The position numbers were made by a program, and so were the translations under genes. From UBA4416 sp964541155 (GTDB taxonomy: Bacteria > Bacteroidota > Bacteroidia > B-17B0 > Aurantibacillaceae): DNA of 62,077 bases. The notes beneath the pieces were generated by a model. The model searched no databases and was not told the DNA's origin. It was given only the letters and a program-made list of their open reading frames with translations. Location: contig CAZIPC010000009.1 in assembly GCA_964541155.1 (NCBI GenBank), positions 1-62,077 on the forward strand, written 5' to 3'. Below, piece by piece: positions 54,995-62,077 of this stretch (position 1 is its first letter; each line of letters begins with the position of its first letter).

Positions 54995-55507
54995 TTAGTT
55001 TAATTTAATAACTTTATTTAACTCTAACTTTGTTTTTTCTGTAACAATAGTTCCAGTTTCAATATACAGTTTATGCCCTGCCATAATACCATCTAATAAC
55101 TCTGCATTCATTTTTTTCATCATTAGCTTATTAATAATGTTAAAAAAATAATTTTTCATAGTATAATTCATGGTGCTACTTAAAATCGTTTTATTGCCAT
55201 ATCCACTAATTGATAAATCTAACGATAAATCAGATATACCAGGCATTTTATGCAATTGATACACTTCTATTTTAATATTCCGTCCTTCATTCCATTCTGT
55301 AACTTTTTCTTCGGCACTTGCGCCCATCATTGTAAAATCACAATGTCGAGTGGCCCCTATACCTTTTTTTATTTCTGATGTTATAAACGATTTTTTTACA
55401 GATGGATGACCATGACAAATGTTTCCGAAATCGGCAAGGGCTAGCCATACCTTTTCTTTTGGTTGATGTATTTCAACCTCTCTTTTAATAGTTGTTACTT
55501 TTTTCAT
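54995..55507 (-). CDS. SRPBCC-family protein
   Basis: This 170-residue START/polyketide-cyclase-like protein begins 'TTIKREVEIHQPKEKVWLALADFGNICHGHPSVKKSF'. Members bind hydrophobic ligands. It is intact, in contrast to the unrelated SRPBCC pseudogene at 51273. It lies 32 bp after the TetR gene on the same strand and probably belongs to its regulon. Confidence 0.85.
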   Translation of the reverse strand: MKKVTTIKREVEIHQPKEKVWLALADFGNICHGHPSVKKSFITSEIKKGIGATRHCDFTMMGASAEEKVTEWNEGRNIKIEVYQLHKMPGISDLSLDLSISGYGNKTILSSTMNYTMKNYFFNIINKLMMKKMNAELLDGIMAGHKLYIETGTIVTEKTKLELNKVIKLN

Positions 55508-55539
55508 ATATGGTTTATTTGGTTTAATCTTTTACTGTA

Positions 55540-56118
55540 TTATTTTAAATTCTTAAATAATACTTTCATTGTGGCTATTCCTTTTTTTGGATCGCCTAAA
55601 CTTTTTGCCCTAGTTAACACGCCATAAAATGTGGAATGTAACAGTATGGTTATCTCCTCTGCATCAAACATTTCGTTTATATCTCCATCTTTTTGAGCTT
55701 GTTTTACAGTTGGCTCAATAGCTTTAACAAATTGATTAAATGCGTTATTTGTTAAAACTCCAATATTTGAATTATTAGCTCCTAATTCAGACATCATATT
55801 GTTAACCATACAGCCCATATAATTTACCTTAGGCTGATTTTCAATCATCGTAAAATAAAAATTTTTTAACCGTGTTATTGCTTTTACTGATTTTTGAGGC
55901 ACTAACTGTGCTAAAATTCTTTGTGTATTTGATTTTTCAAAGCAACGTATTGTTTCTATTAAAAAATTCTCCTTACTGCCAAATGCATTATAAAATGCAC
56001 CTTTTGTCATTCCGGTAGTTTTACATATTTCATCTAATCCAACGTTATTATATCCTTTTAAATTAAACAGTCTAACACCTATTTTAATTACATGTTCTTT
56101 ATCATGTTTTAAATTCAC
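55540..56118 (-). CDS. TetR/AcrR-family transcriptional regulator
   Basis: This 192-residue regulator has an N-terminal helix-turn-helix ('GLDEICKTTGMTKGAFYNAFGSKENFLIET', about 23-52) and a C-terminal ligand domain with a YfiR/TetR_C_16-like appearance. It is first in an operon with SRPBCC and DUF1330 genes and probably controls it in response to a small hydrophobic molecule. Confidence 0.9.
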   Translation of the reverse strand: MNLKHDKEHVIKIGVRLFNLKGYNNVGLDEICKTTGMTKGAFYNAFGSKENFLIETIRCFEKSNTQRILAQLVPQKSVKAITRLKNFYFTMIENQPKVNYMGCMVNNMMSELGANNSNIGVLTNNAFNQFVKAIEPTVKQAQKDGDINEMFDAEEITILLHSTFYGVLTRAKSLGDPKKGIATMKVLFKNLK

Positions 56119-56247
56119 ATTTTAAAACTACAAAAAAATGTATTCAAATAGACCGTTTGGTACATTTAAATTCAACAATAAATATTATATGTTTGATTAT
56201 CAAATAGATTTATTTTAAAATTAACTTTTAAGTGGGGGAGATTAAAT

Positions 56248-56274
56248 AAAAAAAGCGGCTAATAGCCGCTTTAA
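56248..56274 (-). terminator. Terminator of the persulfide dioxygenase gene
   Basis: The stem AAAGCGGCT / AGCCGCTTT is followed by T7 on the minus strand, 13 bp after the stop. Confidence 0.85.
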
Positions 56275-56284
56275 AAATATATTT

Positions 56285-57703
56285 TTATAATAAGGTAGAT
56301 GGGCAAACATAATCCGTTACTTTAAATAGTTTGCTAGCTTTTAAAGCATTAAATCCACCATTAACATCAATTAAATTTCGATATCCTCTAGCCTGTAATA
56401 TTGAAATAAAAACCATCGAACGATATCCAGACGCACAATGAACATAATATGTTTTATGCTTATCGATTTTAGTCATACTATCATTTATAAAATCTAATGG
56501 GGCATTAACTGCGTCAATAATATGTTCACTATTATACTCACTAACTTTTCTTACATCTAAAATTACAGCGTTTTCCTTTTCAAAAATATCTGATAAGTGT
56601 TCAACATTTATAGATATAATTTCATCTATTTGTTTTCCAGAATTTTTCCATGATTCAAATCCACCTTTTAAAAACCCTAAAGCATTGTCATATCCAACAC
56701 GTGCTAATCGAGTAATAACCTCTTGCTCCCTGCCCTCTTCTGCTACAATTAATAATTCTTGTTTTACACTTGGGACTAATGTTCCTACCCATGTTGCAAA
56801 ACTTCCATCAATACCAATATTAATAGAATTTGGTATAAATCCTTTATTAAAAATTTGTGCTTTACGCGTATCAATAATAATGGCATTTGTTTCGTTAGCA
56901 GCTGCTTCAAATTCAATTACCGACAACGCTCTTGACCCCTTTTGCATTACCTGATCAATACTTTCATAGCCCTTAATATTCATTAAAACATTTTGTGGAA
57001 AATATCCTGGAGGTGGTACTAACCCGGTTAGTATTTCTTTAATAAACTCTTCTTTTGTAAGCTTAGGGTTTAAAGCATAATTTACTTGCTTTTGATGACC
57101 TAATGTATCTGTTGTTTCTTTACTCATGTTTTTACCGCATGCACTACCTGCGCCATGATTAGGATATACTATTAAATCATCACTTAATGGCATAATTTTA
57201 TTTCGTAAAGAATCATACAAATGCCCAGCTAATTTTTCTTCAGTTAAATCAGCTATTACGTGTTGGGCTAAATCAGGCCTACCTACATCTCCTATAAATA
57301 AAGTATCTCCACTAATAATACCATGCTCTTTTCCATTTTCATCTATTAATAAATACGTCGTGCTTTCCATGGTATGCCCTGGTGTATGTATAACTTTAAT
57401 AGTATAATTTCCTACTTTAAATAACTGATTGTCTTCTGCCACAATAGCCGGATAAGCTGGTTTTGCTGTAGGGCCAAATACAATTTCAGCTCCAGAGTGT
57501 TTCACTAAATCTAAATGCCCACTTACAAAATCTGCATGAAAATGAGTTTCAAACACATATTTTATGTTTGCATGATCTTTTTTAGCTCGTTCAATGTATG
57601 GCTCTACTTCTCTTAATGGATCAAAAATAGCAGCCTCTCCATTATTTTCTAAATAATATGCTGCATGAGCAATGCATCCTGTATAAATTTGTTCTACTTT
57701 CAT
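56285..57703 (-). CDS. CstB-like persulfide dioxygenase with pseudorhodanese and rhodanese domains
   Basis: This 472-residue enzyme is built for reactive-sulfur handling. The N-terminal metallo-beta-lactamase fold (1-~230) of the ETHE1/persulfide dioxygenase type has 'THFHADFVSGH' (first metal His pair and Asp), 'HTPGHT', 'GDTLFIGDVGRPDL' and 'VYPNHGAGSACGK'. The first rhodanese-like domain (~265-350) has the loop 'VAEEGREQ' with no Cys, so it is non-catalytic. The second (~370-465) has an active loop 'CASGYRS'. This order matches CstB of Staphylococcus. It would oxidise persulfides to thiosulfate or sulfite. It stands alone with a terminator. Confidence 0.88.
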   Translation of the reverse strand: MKVEQIYTGCIAHAAYYLENNGEAAIFDPLREVEPYIERAKKDHANIKYVFETHFHADFVSGHLDLVKHSGAEIVFGPTAKPAYPAIVAEDNQLFKVGNYTIKVIHTPGHTMESTTYLLIDENGKEHGIISGDTLFIGDVGRPDLAQHVIADLTEEKLAGHLYDSLRNKIMPLSDDLIVYPNHGAGSACGKNMSKETTDTLGHQKQVNYALNPKLTKEEFIKEILTGLVPPPGYFPQNVLMNIKGYESIDQVMQKGSRALSVIEFEAAANETNAIIIDTRKAQIFNKGFIPNSINIGIDGSFATWVGTLVPSVKQELLIVAEEGREQEVITRLARVGYDNALGFLKGGFESWKNSGKQIDEIISINVEHLSDIFEKENAVILDVRKVSEYNSEHIIDAVNAPLDFINDSMTKIDKHKTYYVHCASGYRSMVFISILQARGYRNLIDVNGGFNALKASKLFKVTDYVCPSTLL

Positions 57704-57752
57704 TTTAAATATATTTATAGGTTATGATTGATTTTTAAATATCGATATATTA

Positions 57753-57875
57753 TTAGTTTAATTTTTTTGTATTTGAATCGGTTGGTTTTTTAGAAAATGA
57801 AATTTTATACACTAGATAGCCAAATCCTACAACTAAATGAAGAAGAACTATACTAAAAATAACTATTGATAACAT
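57753..57875 (-). CDS. Small single-pass membrane protein, 40 aa (candidate)
   Basis: This short frame starts 'MLSIVIFSIVLLHLVVGFGYLV', giving one hydrophobic segment (about 3-23), followed by a basic tail ending KKLN-stop. It lies on the same strand 49 bp upstream of the persulfide dioxygenase gene. The hydrophobic-then-positive pattern is that of a real small inner-membrane protein, but the size makes chance possible. It matches nothing I know. Confidence 0.4.
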   Translation of the reverse strand: MLSIVIFSIVLLHLVVGFGYLVYKISFSKKPTDSNTKKLN

Positions 57876-57977
57876 GTTTTTTATTTTAAATTTTTACAAT
57901 GCAAATTTCGTTTAGGGTATTTAAAATAAACATGATGAATATCAGTTTTTATTTGTTTTTTGAAAGAAACAAAACAA

Positions 57978-57997
57978 TAAGTAACATTTGTTACTTA
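57978..57997. promoter_or_regulatory. Palindromic operator candidate
   Basis: The perfect arms TAAGTAACA and TGTTACTTA are separated by TT. The central GTAAC-N4-GTTAC has the arm length and spacing typical of Crp/Fnr-type dimer sites. It lies 38 bp before the ATG at 58036 and 102 bp before the divergent small gene. Confidence 0.5.
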
Positions 57998-58035
57998 CGA
58001 AAGACACTCAGTTAATATACCTTTACATAAAAAAT

Positions 58036-58431
58036 ATGATGAAAGAGCCTATAATTGAAGGTAAAAGGGCTAGCTCAAATTTATTTAGAAGAATGGGCAC
58101 TTTATTAAACCTAGAAGCTGGATTATATAAAACTTATGAAAGTGTTTTAGGAATGACTTCAGGAACTTGGAAGCCCATTCCAAAATTTGAATACGTTTTA
58201 ATTTTTAAAACGCTTTATATTAAATGCGAAGGATGCGTACCTGAAGATTTCGAAGATAGCGGTGCTATCTATCAGTTAAGCTTTGTGTACAATAAAAACA
58301 GAAAATTAATTTTGCACGAAAGTAAAACCAAAGAAGATATATTTTTATTAGCTCAAAAATTAAGCAACTACTACAACATAAAAATTAGGGATTCTGCTAG
58401 CGATAGAAGAAATCCAAAATGGTTAAATTAA
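58036..58431 (+). CDS. Hypothetical protein, ~131 aa
   Basis: I start this at ATG 58036 (or 58039); a TTG at 57988 lies inside the palindrome and is unlikely. The protein is soluble, with a basic N terminus ('MKEPIIEGKRASSNLFRRMGTLLN'), a beta-rich middle with two Cys ('IKCEGCVPEDFED') and a basic end. No family is recognised. It is alone behind the palindrome at 57978. Confidence 0.65.
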   Translation: MMKEPIIEGKRASSNLFRRMGTLLNLEAGLYKTYESVLGMTSGTWKPIPKFEYVLIFKTLYIKCEGCVPEDFEDSGAIYQLSFVYNKNRKLILHESKTKEDIFLLAQKLSNYYNIKIRDSASDRRNPKWLN

Positions 58432-58548
58432 AGCTTTATTTTGCACTACATGATTGTGTAGGTTGTCTGTTTTATAAAAAAGCTAAGAAAACATTAAGTA
58501 CATTTATAGTCTAAATAATACCCCCCTGTTAGAATTTATTTTTAGGCG

Positions 58549-61398
58549 ATGAAAAAATTGTTACTTTATATACTGTTTACTTTATCGATACAGATTTCTG
58601 TTGCCCAGCCTTATGATGGGGCTTGCTCTATGTATTCTATTAATGATGGGCTATCGAATAATTTAATTAACGACATTACAACAGACAATGACGGGTTGAT
58701 TTGGATTGCTACTAATAATGGCTTATCAAGATTTGACGGGAAACATTTTGTAAATTTTAATCATCCCAATTATCCTCATTTATTTAAAGATGGTAAAATA
58801 GATGGTTTTTATAATGATGGCCAATACATATACCTTATTTCTAACCAGTATGGATTGGTAAAACTAAACCCAACCGAAATAGCTTTTGAAACAATTTACA
58901 CCAAGGGCGTTGTATCTATGTTTTTAAAAGGCGATACAGCTGCCTATCTCTTTAGAAATGGAGAATTAAACGTATATATCAAAAATAAACTGATTTCTAA
59001 AAGGCAATTTTCTTACACTCCAAAAGCGAGTTTAGTTATTAATTATGGTAAAATATACGTTTGTGCTGCCAATATTGGTTTATTAGAACTAAATCCCTTA
59101 ACCCTAACTACAAATTATAAATTTATTTTAGATACGGTTGATAATAATAATTTTAAAATTAATTTTTCCAATAAATACGGCATCACATACAATTCGGGGT
59201 ATAAAATATTTACAATTGATAAAAACCATAAATTTAAAATACACCCTTTACTTGGCAATTCTAATCCAATTACTTTTTATACTGAAGATTATAAAAACAT
59301 GCCTAACTATGTTATTCAAAACAAACTACCTCATGTTTATTTAGATACCAACGCAACAGCTTTTGTGGCAAACTGTGTGCAAAATGGTCAAATAAGAACC
59401 ATACTAAGAGTTACAGAAAACTGTTTTTTTATTGGCACTAATCAAGGATTAATGAAAATCGACAGATTAATAAAAGTGAATACTGTAATTGATGACAATC
59501 CGCTTTACGATATTAAAACTATTAGAGTAAGAAGAAAAATTATTGAAAATAAAAAAAATCATGATTTATATCTCTTAGGGTTTCCTGGGCTTATACGATT
59601 TAATAAAGATTTTAAACTTATTACTACCAAGAAAATAAGTACTTATGACGGTATCGTATTTGGAGATAAGTTATATTGTACCACAGAAGGATTAGGAGTA
59701 ATCAGTTATTCTTTATTATCAAACGAATTAGGGCAACATCCCGTACAAGAAATAGATAACGAATATTTTTTTACAGTTACTCCTTACAATGATTCTGTTT
59801 TAATATTTGGCGGCGTAGATAAAGTTGTATTGTTTAATACTAAAAACAAATCTTACAAACGTTTCTTTTTAAAAGAAGGTGCCGATGTATATAAAATAGA
59901 AAAAAATGAGATAAAAAATAATTATTTATTGGCTACAGATAAAGGATTATTAAACGTTAGTATTGATTATAATAAAGGTATTATTTACGCCAAAAATCAA
60001 TCTAATTACAAAGATATAGTAAAAGATATCTTAAAGCTTCCAAAAAGAAATGAAGTTTGGCTGGCAACTGATGAAGGTGTTGTGGTTCTTAATAAAACCA
60101 CATTGCAAATTATAAAAAAATATTCCCAGCCTCACGAAATATCAAATCCAAAAGTAACCGCACTCGTTTTAGATAACGATGAAAATGTTTGGGCTTCTAC
60201 ATACTCTGGCCTAACAGTGTTTAACTTAAAAAAAGATTATATTTATTTTGTTTCTAAAAAACAAAAACTTCAAAATACTGAATACAACTATAACTCTGCT
60301 ACTAAATTAGATAATGGGAAACTAATGTTTGGCGGATTAAATGCCTACGATCTGGTAACTCCTAACTCCATAAAATCATTATCCTTTAAAAAAGATTTTT
60401 TTATATCAGGTATTGATATTATTGACCAAAATAAAAAAACCACATTCACTTATAAATCTAAAGATACACTTGACTTTCTTCCTTTTAAATGTGATGAAGA
60501 AGAACTTAATGTGTATTTGGCTACACTAGATTATACGAGCATCTCAGGATATAAATTTGAATATCAAATTAATCATGGAGAATGGATATTTATTCCCAAC
60601 AATATTATAAGAATATCAAATTTGCCTTATGGTCATCATAAAGTTTCTATTAGAATGTACAATCCTTTAGACATTATTAGCTCTGAAAAAACATTTTATA
60701 TTTTGGCCTATGTGCCGTTTTATAAAAAAACAAGTTTTTTCGTTGTGATGTTTATTATTGTTACATTACTGTGTATTTTATTAATATTTTATTATACCAG
60801 ATCTGTAAAAATTGAAAAAGAAACCAAGCATAAAATTGCTATGGATTTACATGACGAAGCGGGAACTATATTAACTCGAATGTCGTTACTGCTTAACAAA
60901 AAAAATATTAATGAAGAAAAATCACAACTAGATTCCGGATTAAAAGAAGTATTATTTAGTTTTAGATCATTTATGAGTTCAATGTCTAAAGAACAAGTAA
61001 CTGTTCAGGATTTAGAAGATGAAATAAGAGAATTTTTACAAAAAACACTTCAAAATTCAACTATACTGGGGACAGTCGAATCTAGTAAAGATAAGAACTA
61101 CACTTTAAAAGGTGAGTTATACAGAGATATCAAATTATGTATTTATGAAATTTTAAATAATAGTATTAAATACTCAAACTGTACTACTTTTACCCTTGAT
61201 ATGATTGCAAAAGATAGAACACTAAAATTACGTTTAATAGATAACGGAGATTTAAGTCATATTTCACAGTTAGATTCAAGAGGAAATGGAATAAAAAATA
61301 TTAAAAAAAGAGCTATACGAAATCAAGGGTTCTGCAATATGGTAGTGCCTTTAAATACAACCGGTTTATTAATTGAATTAAAATTCCCAATAAAATGA
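58549..61398 (+). CDS. Beta-propeller two-component sensor histidine kinase
   Basis: This 949-residue kinase has a signal peptide (about 1-19), then a large periplasmic region of two-component-regulator propeller repeats (about 25-600; 'GLSNNLINDITTDNDGLIWIATNNGLSRFDGKHF' is a typical unit). A Y_Y_Y-like domain follows (about 640-715), then one membrane helix (about 727-749), and a HisKA_3-type dimerisation helix with phospho-acceptor His in 'MDLHDEAGTIL' (about 772-782). The HATPase domain has 'YEILNNSIKYS', 'DNGDL' and 'GNGIKNIKKRA'. Its stop overlaps the response regulator start by 4 bp. The ligand is unknown; propeller kinases often sense polysaccharide breakdown products. Confidence 0.93.
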   Translation: MKKLLLYILFTLSIQISVAQPYDGACSMYSINDGLSNNLINDITTDNDGLIWIATNNGLSRFDGKHFVNFNHPNYPHLFKDGKIDGFYNDGQYIYLISNQYGLVKLNPTEIAFETIYTKGVVSMFLKGDTAAYLFRNGELNVYIKNKLISKRQFSYTPKASLVINYGKIYVCAANIGLLELNPLTLTTNYKFILDTVDNNNFKINFSNKYGITYNSGYKIFTIDKNHKFKIHPLLGNSNPITFYTEDYKNMPNYVIQNKLPHVYLDTNATAFVANCVQNGQIRTILRVTENCFFIGTNQGLMKIDRLIKVNTVIDDNPLYDIKTIRVRRKIIENKKNHDLYLLGFPGLIRFNKDFKLITTKKISTYDGIVFGDKLYCTTEGLGVISYSLLSNELGQHPVQEIDNEYFFTVTPYNDSVLIFGGVDKVVLFNTKNKSYKRFFLKEGADVYKIEKNEIKNNYLLATDKGLLNVSIDYNKGIIYAKNQSNYKDIVKDILKLPKRNEVWLATDEGVVVLNKTTLQIIKKYSQPHEISNPKVTALVLDNDENVWASTYSGLTVFNLKKDYIYFVSKKQKLQNTEYNYNSATKLDNGKLMFGGLNAYDLVTPNSIKSLSFKKDFFISGIDIIDQNKKTTFTYKSKDTLDFLPFKCDEEELNVYLATLDYTSISGYKFEYQINHGEWIFIPNNIIRISNLPYGHHKVSIRMYNPLDIISSEKTFYILAYVPFYKKTSFFVVMFIIVTLLCILLIFYYTRSVKIEKETKHKIAMDLHDEAGTILTRMSLLLNKKNINEEKSQLDSGLKEVLFSFRSFMSSMSKEQVTVQDLEDEIREFLQKTLQNSTILGTVESSKDKNYTLKGELYRDIKLCIYEILNNSIKYSNCTTFTLDMIAKDRTLKLRLIDNGDLSHISQLDSRGNGIKNIKKRAIRNQGFCNMVVPLNTTGLLIELKFPIK

Positions 61399-62006
61399 AA
61401 AATGTAATTATTATCGAAGATGATCATCAACTTGCTGATATCATGAAAGAATACATCAATGAATTAGATGGTTTTTCTTGCGATTTAGTCTATTCTAACC
61501 CTGTAGAATATTTTAAAAACCCCGTAAAAGCTAATATTATACTATTAGACATTATGATGCCTGAAATGAATGGATTAGATGCTATTGAAAAAATATTAGA
61601 CCTGTTTCCTGAAACGGCAATTATTATCAATTCTATTAAAGATGATTCTGATACCATATTTAAGGCTTTACAGTTTGGGGCCATTGGTTATATTGATAAG
61701 CAAAGCTTTCATATGAATTTTAAAGAAGTGTTTCAGTGTGTTGAAAATGATGGTGCTTATATGACCACCAAAATTGCTCGAAAAATTATCTTATTTTTCC
61801 AAAAACCTAAAGGTATTTATGAAAAACTAACTCCTAGAGAAACTGAAATTGCTAATGCAATTTTAGATGGATTGAGCTATAAATTAATTTCATTACGTTA
61901 CGAAATATCAATAGATACTGTTCGTTTACATATTAAAAACATATACAGAAAATTAAAAATAAATAGTAAATCTGAGTTGTTTAATATTTTTAAAATGAAC
62001 CCTTAG
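61395..62006 (+). CDS. LuxR/NarL-type response regulator
   Basis: This 203-residue cytoplasmic partner of the propeller kinase has a receiver domain with the phospho-acceptor Asp in 'IILLDIMMPEMNG' (about 53), a helical linker, and a LuxR HTH ('LTPRETEIANAILDGLSYKLIS...IDTVRLHIKNIYRKL', about 143-195). It overlaps the kinase by 4 bp (ATGA), and a strong palindromic terminator follows. Targets are not evident. Confidence 0.95.
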   Translation: MKNVIIIEDDHQLADIMKEYINELDGFSCDLVYSNPVEYFKNPVKANIILLDIMMPEMNGLDAIEKILDLFPETAIIINSIKDDSDTIFKALQFGAIGYIDKQSFHMNFKEVFQCVENDGAYMTTKIARKIILFFQKPKGIYEKLTPRETEIANAILDGLSYKLISLRYEISIDTVRLHIKNIYRKLKINSKSELFNIFKMNP

Positions 62007-62018
62007 TATGACTAAATC

Positions 62019-62063
62019 ACATAAAAAAGCCGCTCTATATATAGAGCGGCTTTTTTTATGTGA
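62019..62063. terminator. Bidirectional terminator after the response regulator
   Basis: A long stem AAAAAAGCCGCTCTATA / TATAGAGCGGCTTTTTT with CACATA / TATGTG extension can serve both strands. Confidence 0.88.
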
Positions 62064-62077
62064 CTTAGTTAAGTATG

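Overview
The window is a 62 kb chromosomal segment of a member of the Bacteroidota. It is visibly AT-rich (roughly 30% GC by eye, not computed), TTA is the dominant Leu codon, and ribosome binding sites are mostly absent. Several promoters have the Bacteroidota form TTTG-N19/20-TAnnTTTG. The gene content fits: type A and type B T9SS sorting domains, ExbB/ExbD/TonB sets, a FecA-like TonB-dependent receptor, DUF4271 beside hemD, a bTHX ribosomal protein, and a beta-propeller sensor kinase. EF-P carries Arg at its loop tip rather than Lys, which argues mildly against a typical Flavobacteriaceae genome. There is no rRNA, so order and genus stay open.

Layout. 0.2-3.6 kb: ExbB-ExbD-TonB-like energy transducer, then folC. 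3.6-9.1 kb: radical SAM/SPASM protein, kynureninase, TatC, an AhpD-like protein and the Kup potassium transporter. 9.3-17.7 kb: six tightly packed co-directional genes, namely two T9SS-exported surface proteins, a histidine kinase without a response regulator, and a lipoprotein/permease/ATPase importer of the Fe/heme/B12 class. I consider this the best candidate for an undescribed functional unit. 17.7-24.4 kb: efp, accA, ispE, a secreted M1 peptidase, a bestrophin-like channel and hemE. 24.4-34.9 kb: di-heme peroxidase and TonB-dependent receptor, a small acetyltransferase/ferredoxin operon, an epimerase, glmS, DUF3109, a second TonB and lipoproteins. 35-38 kb: a histone-H1-like gene broken by a 100-N assembly gap, an Ig-like lipoprotein and clpP. 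38-50 kb: housekeeping genes (2H phosphoesterase, msrC-type reductase, acyl-CoA ligase, mutY, DUF4271, hemD, rnpA, purE, purK, bTHX, ctpA, rplY, prs).

50.3-52.0 kb: tRNA-Leu(CAA) followed by a short accessory patch. It holds a 12-nt copy of the tRNA T-arm and two adjacent genes (Crp/Fnr regulator, SRPBCC protein), each interrupted by one in-frame TAG at a position where Trp is expected. Codon use there differs from the flanks. 52-62 kb: a GNAT acetyltransferase, propionyl-CoA synthetase, a TetR-SRPBCC-DUF1330 operon, a CstB-like persulfide dioxygenase/rhodanese, a small hypothetical gene behind a clean palindrome, and a beta-propeller histidine kinase with a LuxR-type response regulator.

A theme across the window is Lys/Ala-rich histone-like sequence in three unrelated genes: the H1-like protein itself, a 97-residue N-terminal extension on HemD (uroporphyrinogen-III synthase), and a C-terminal tail on bTHX. 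The HemD fusion is the most unusual single protein here.
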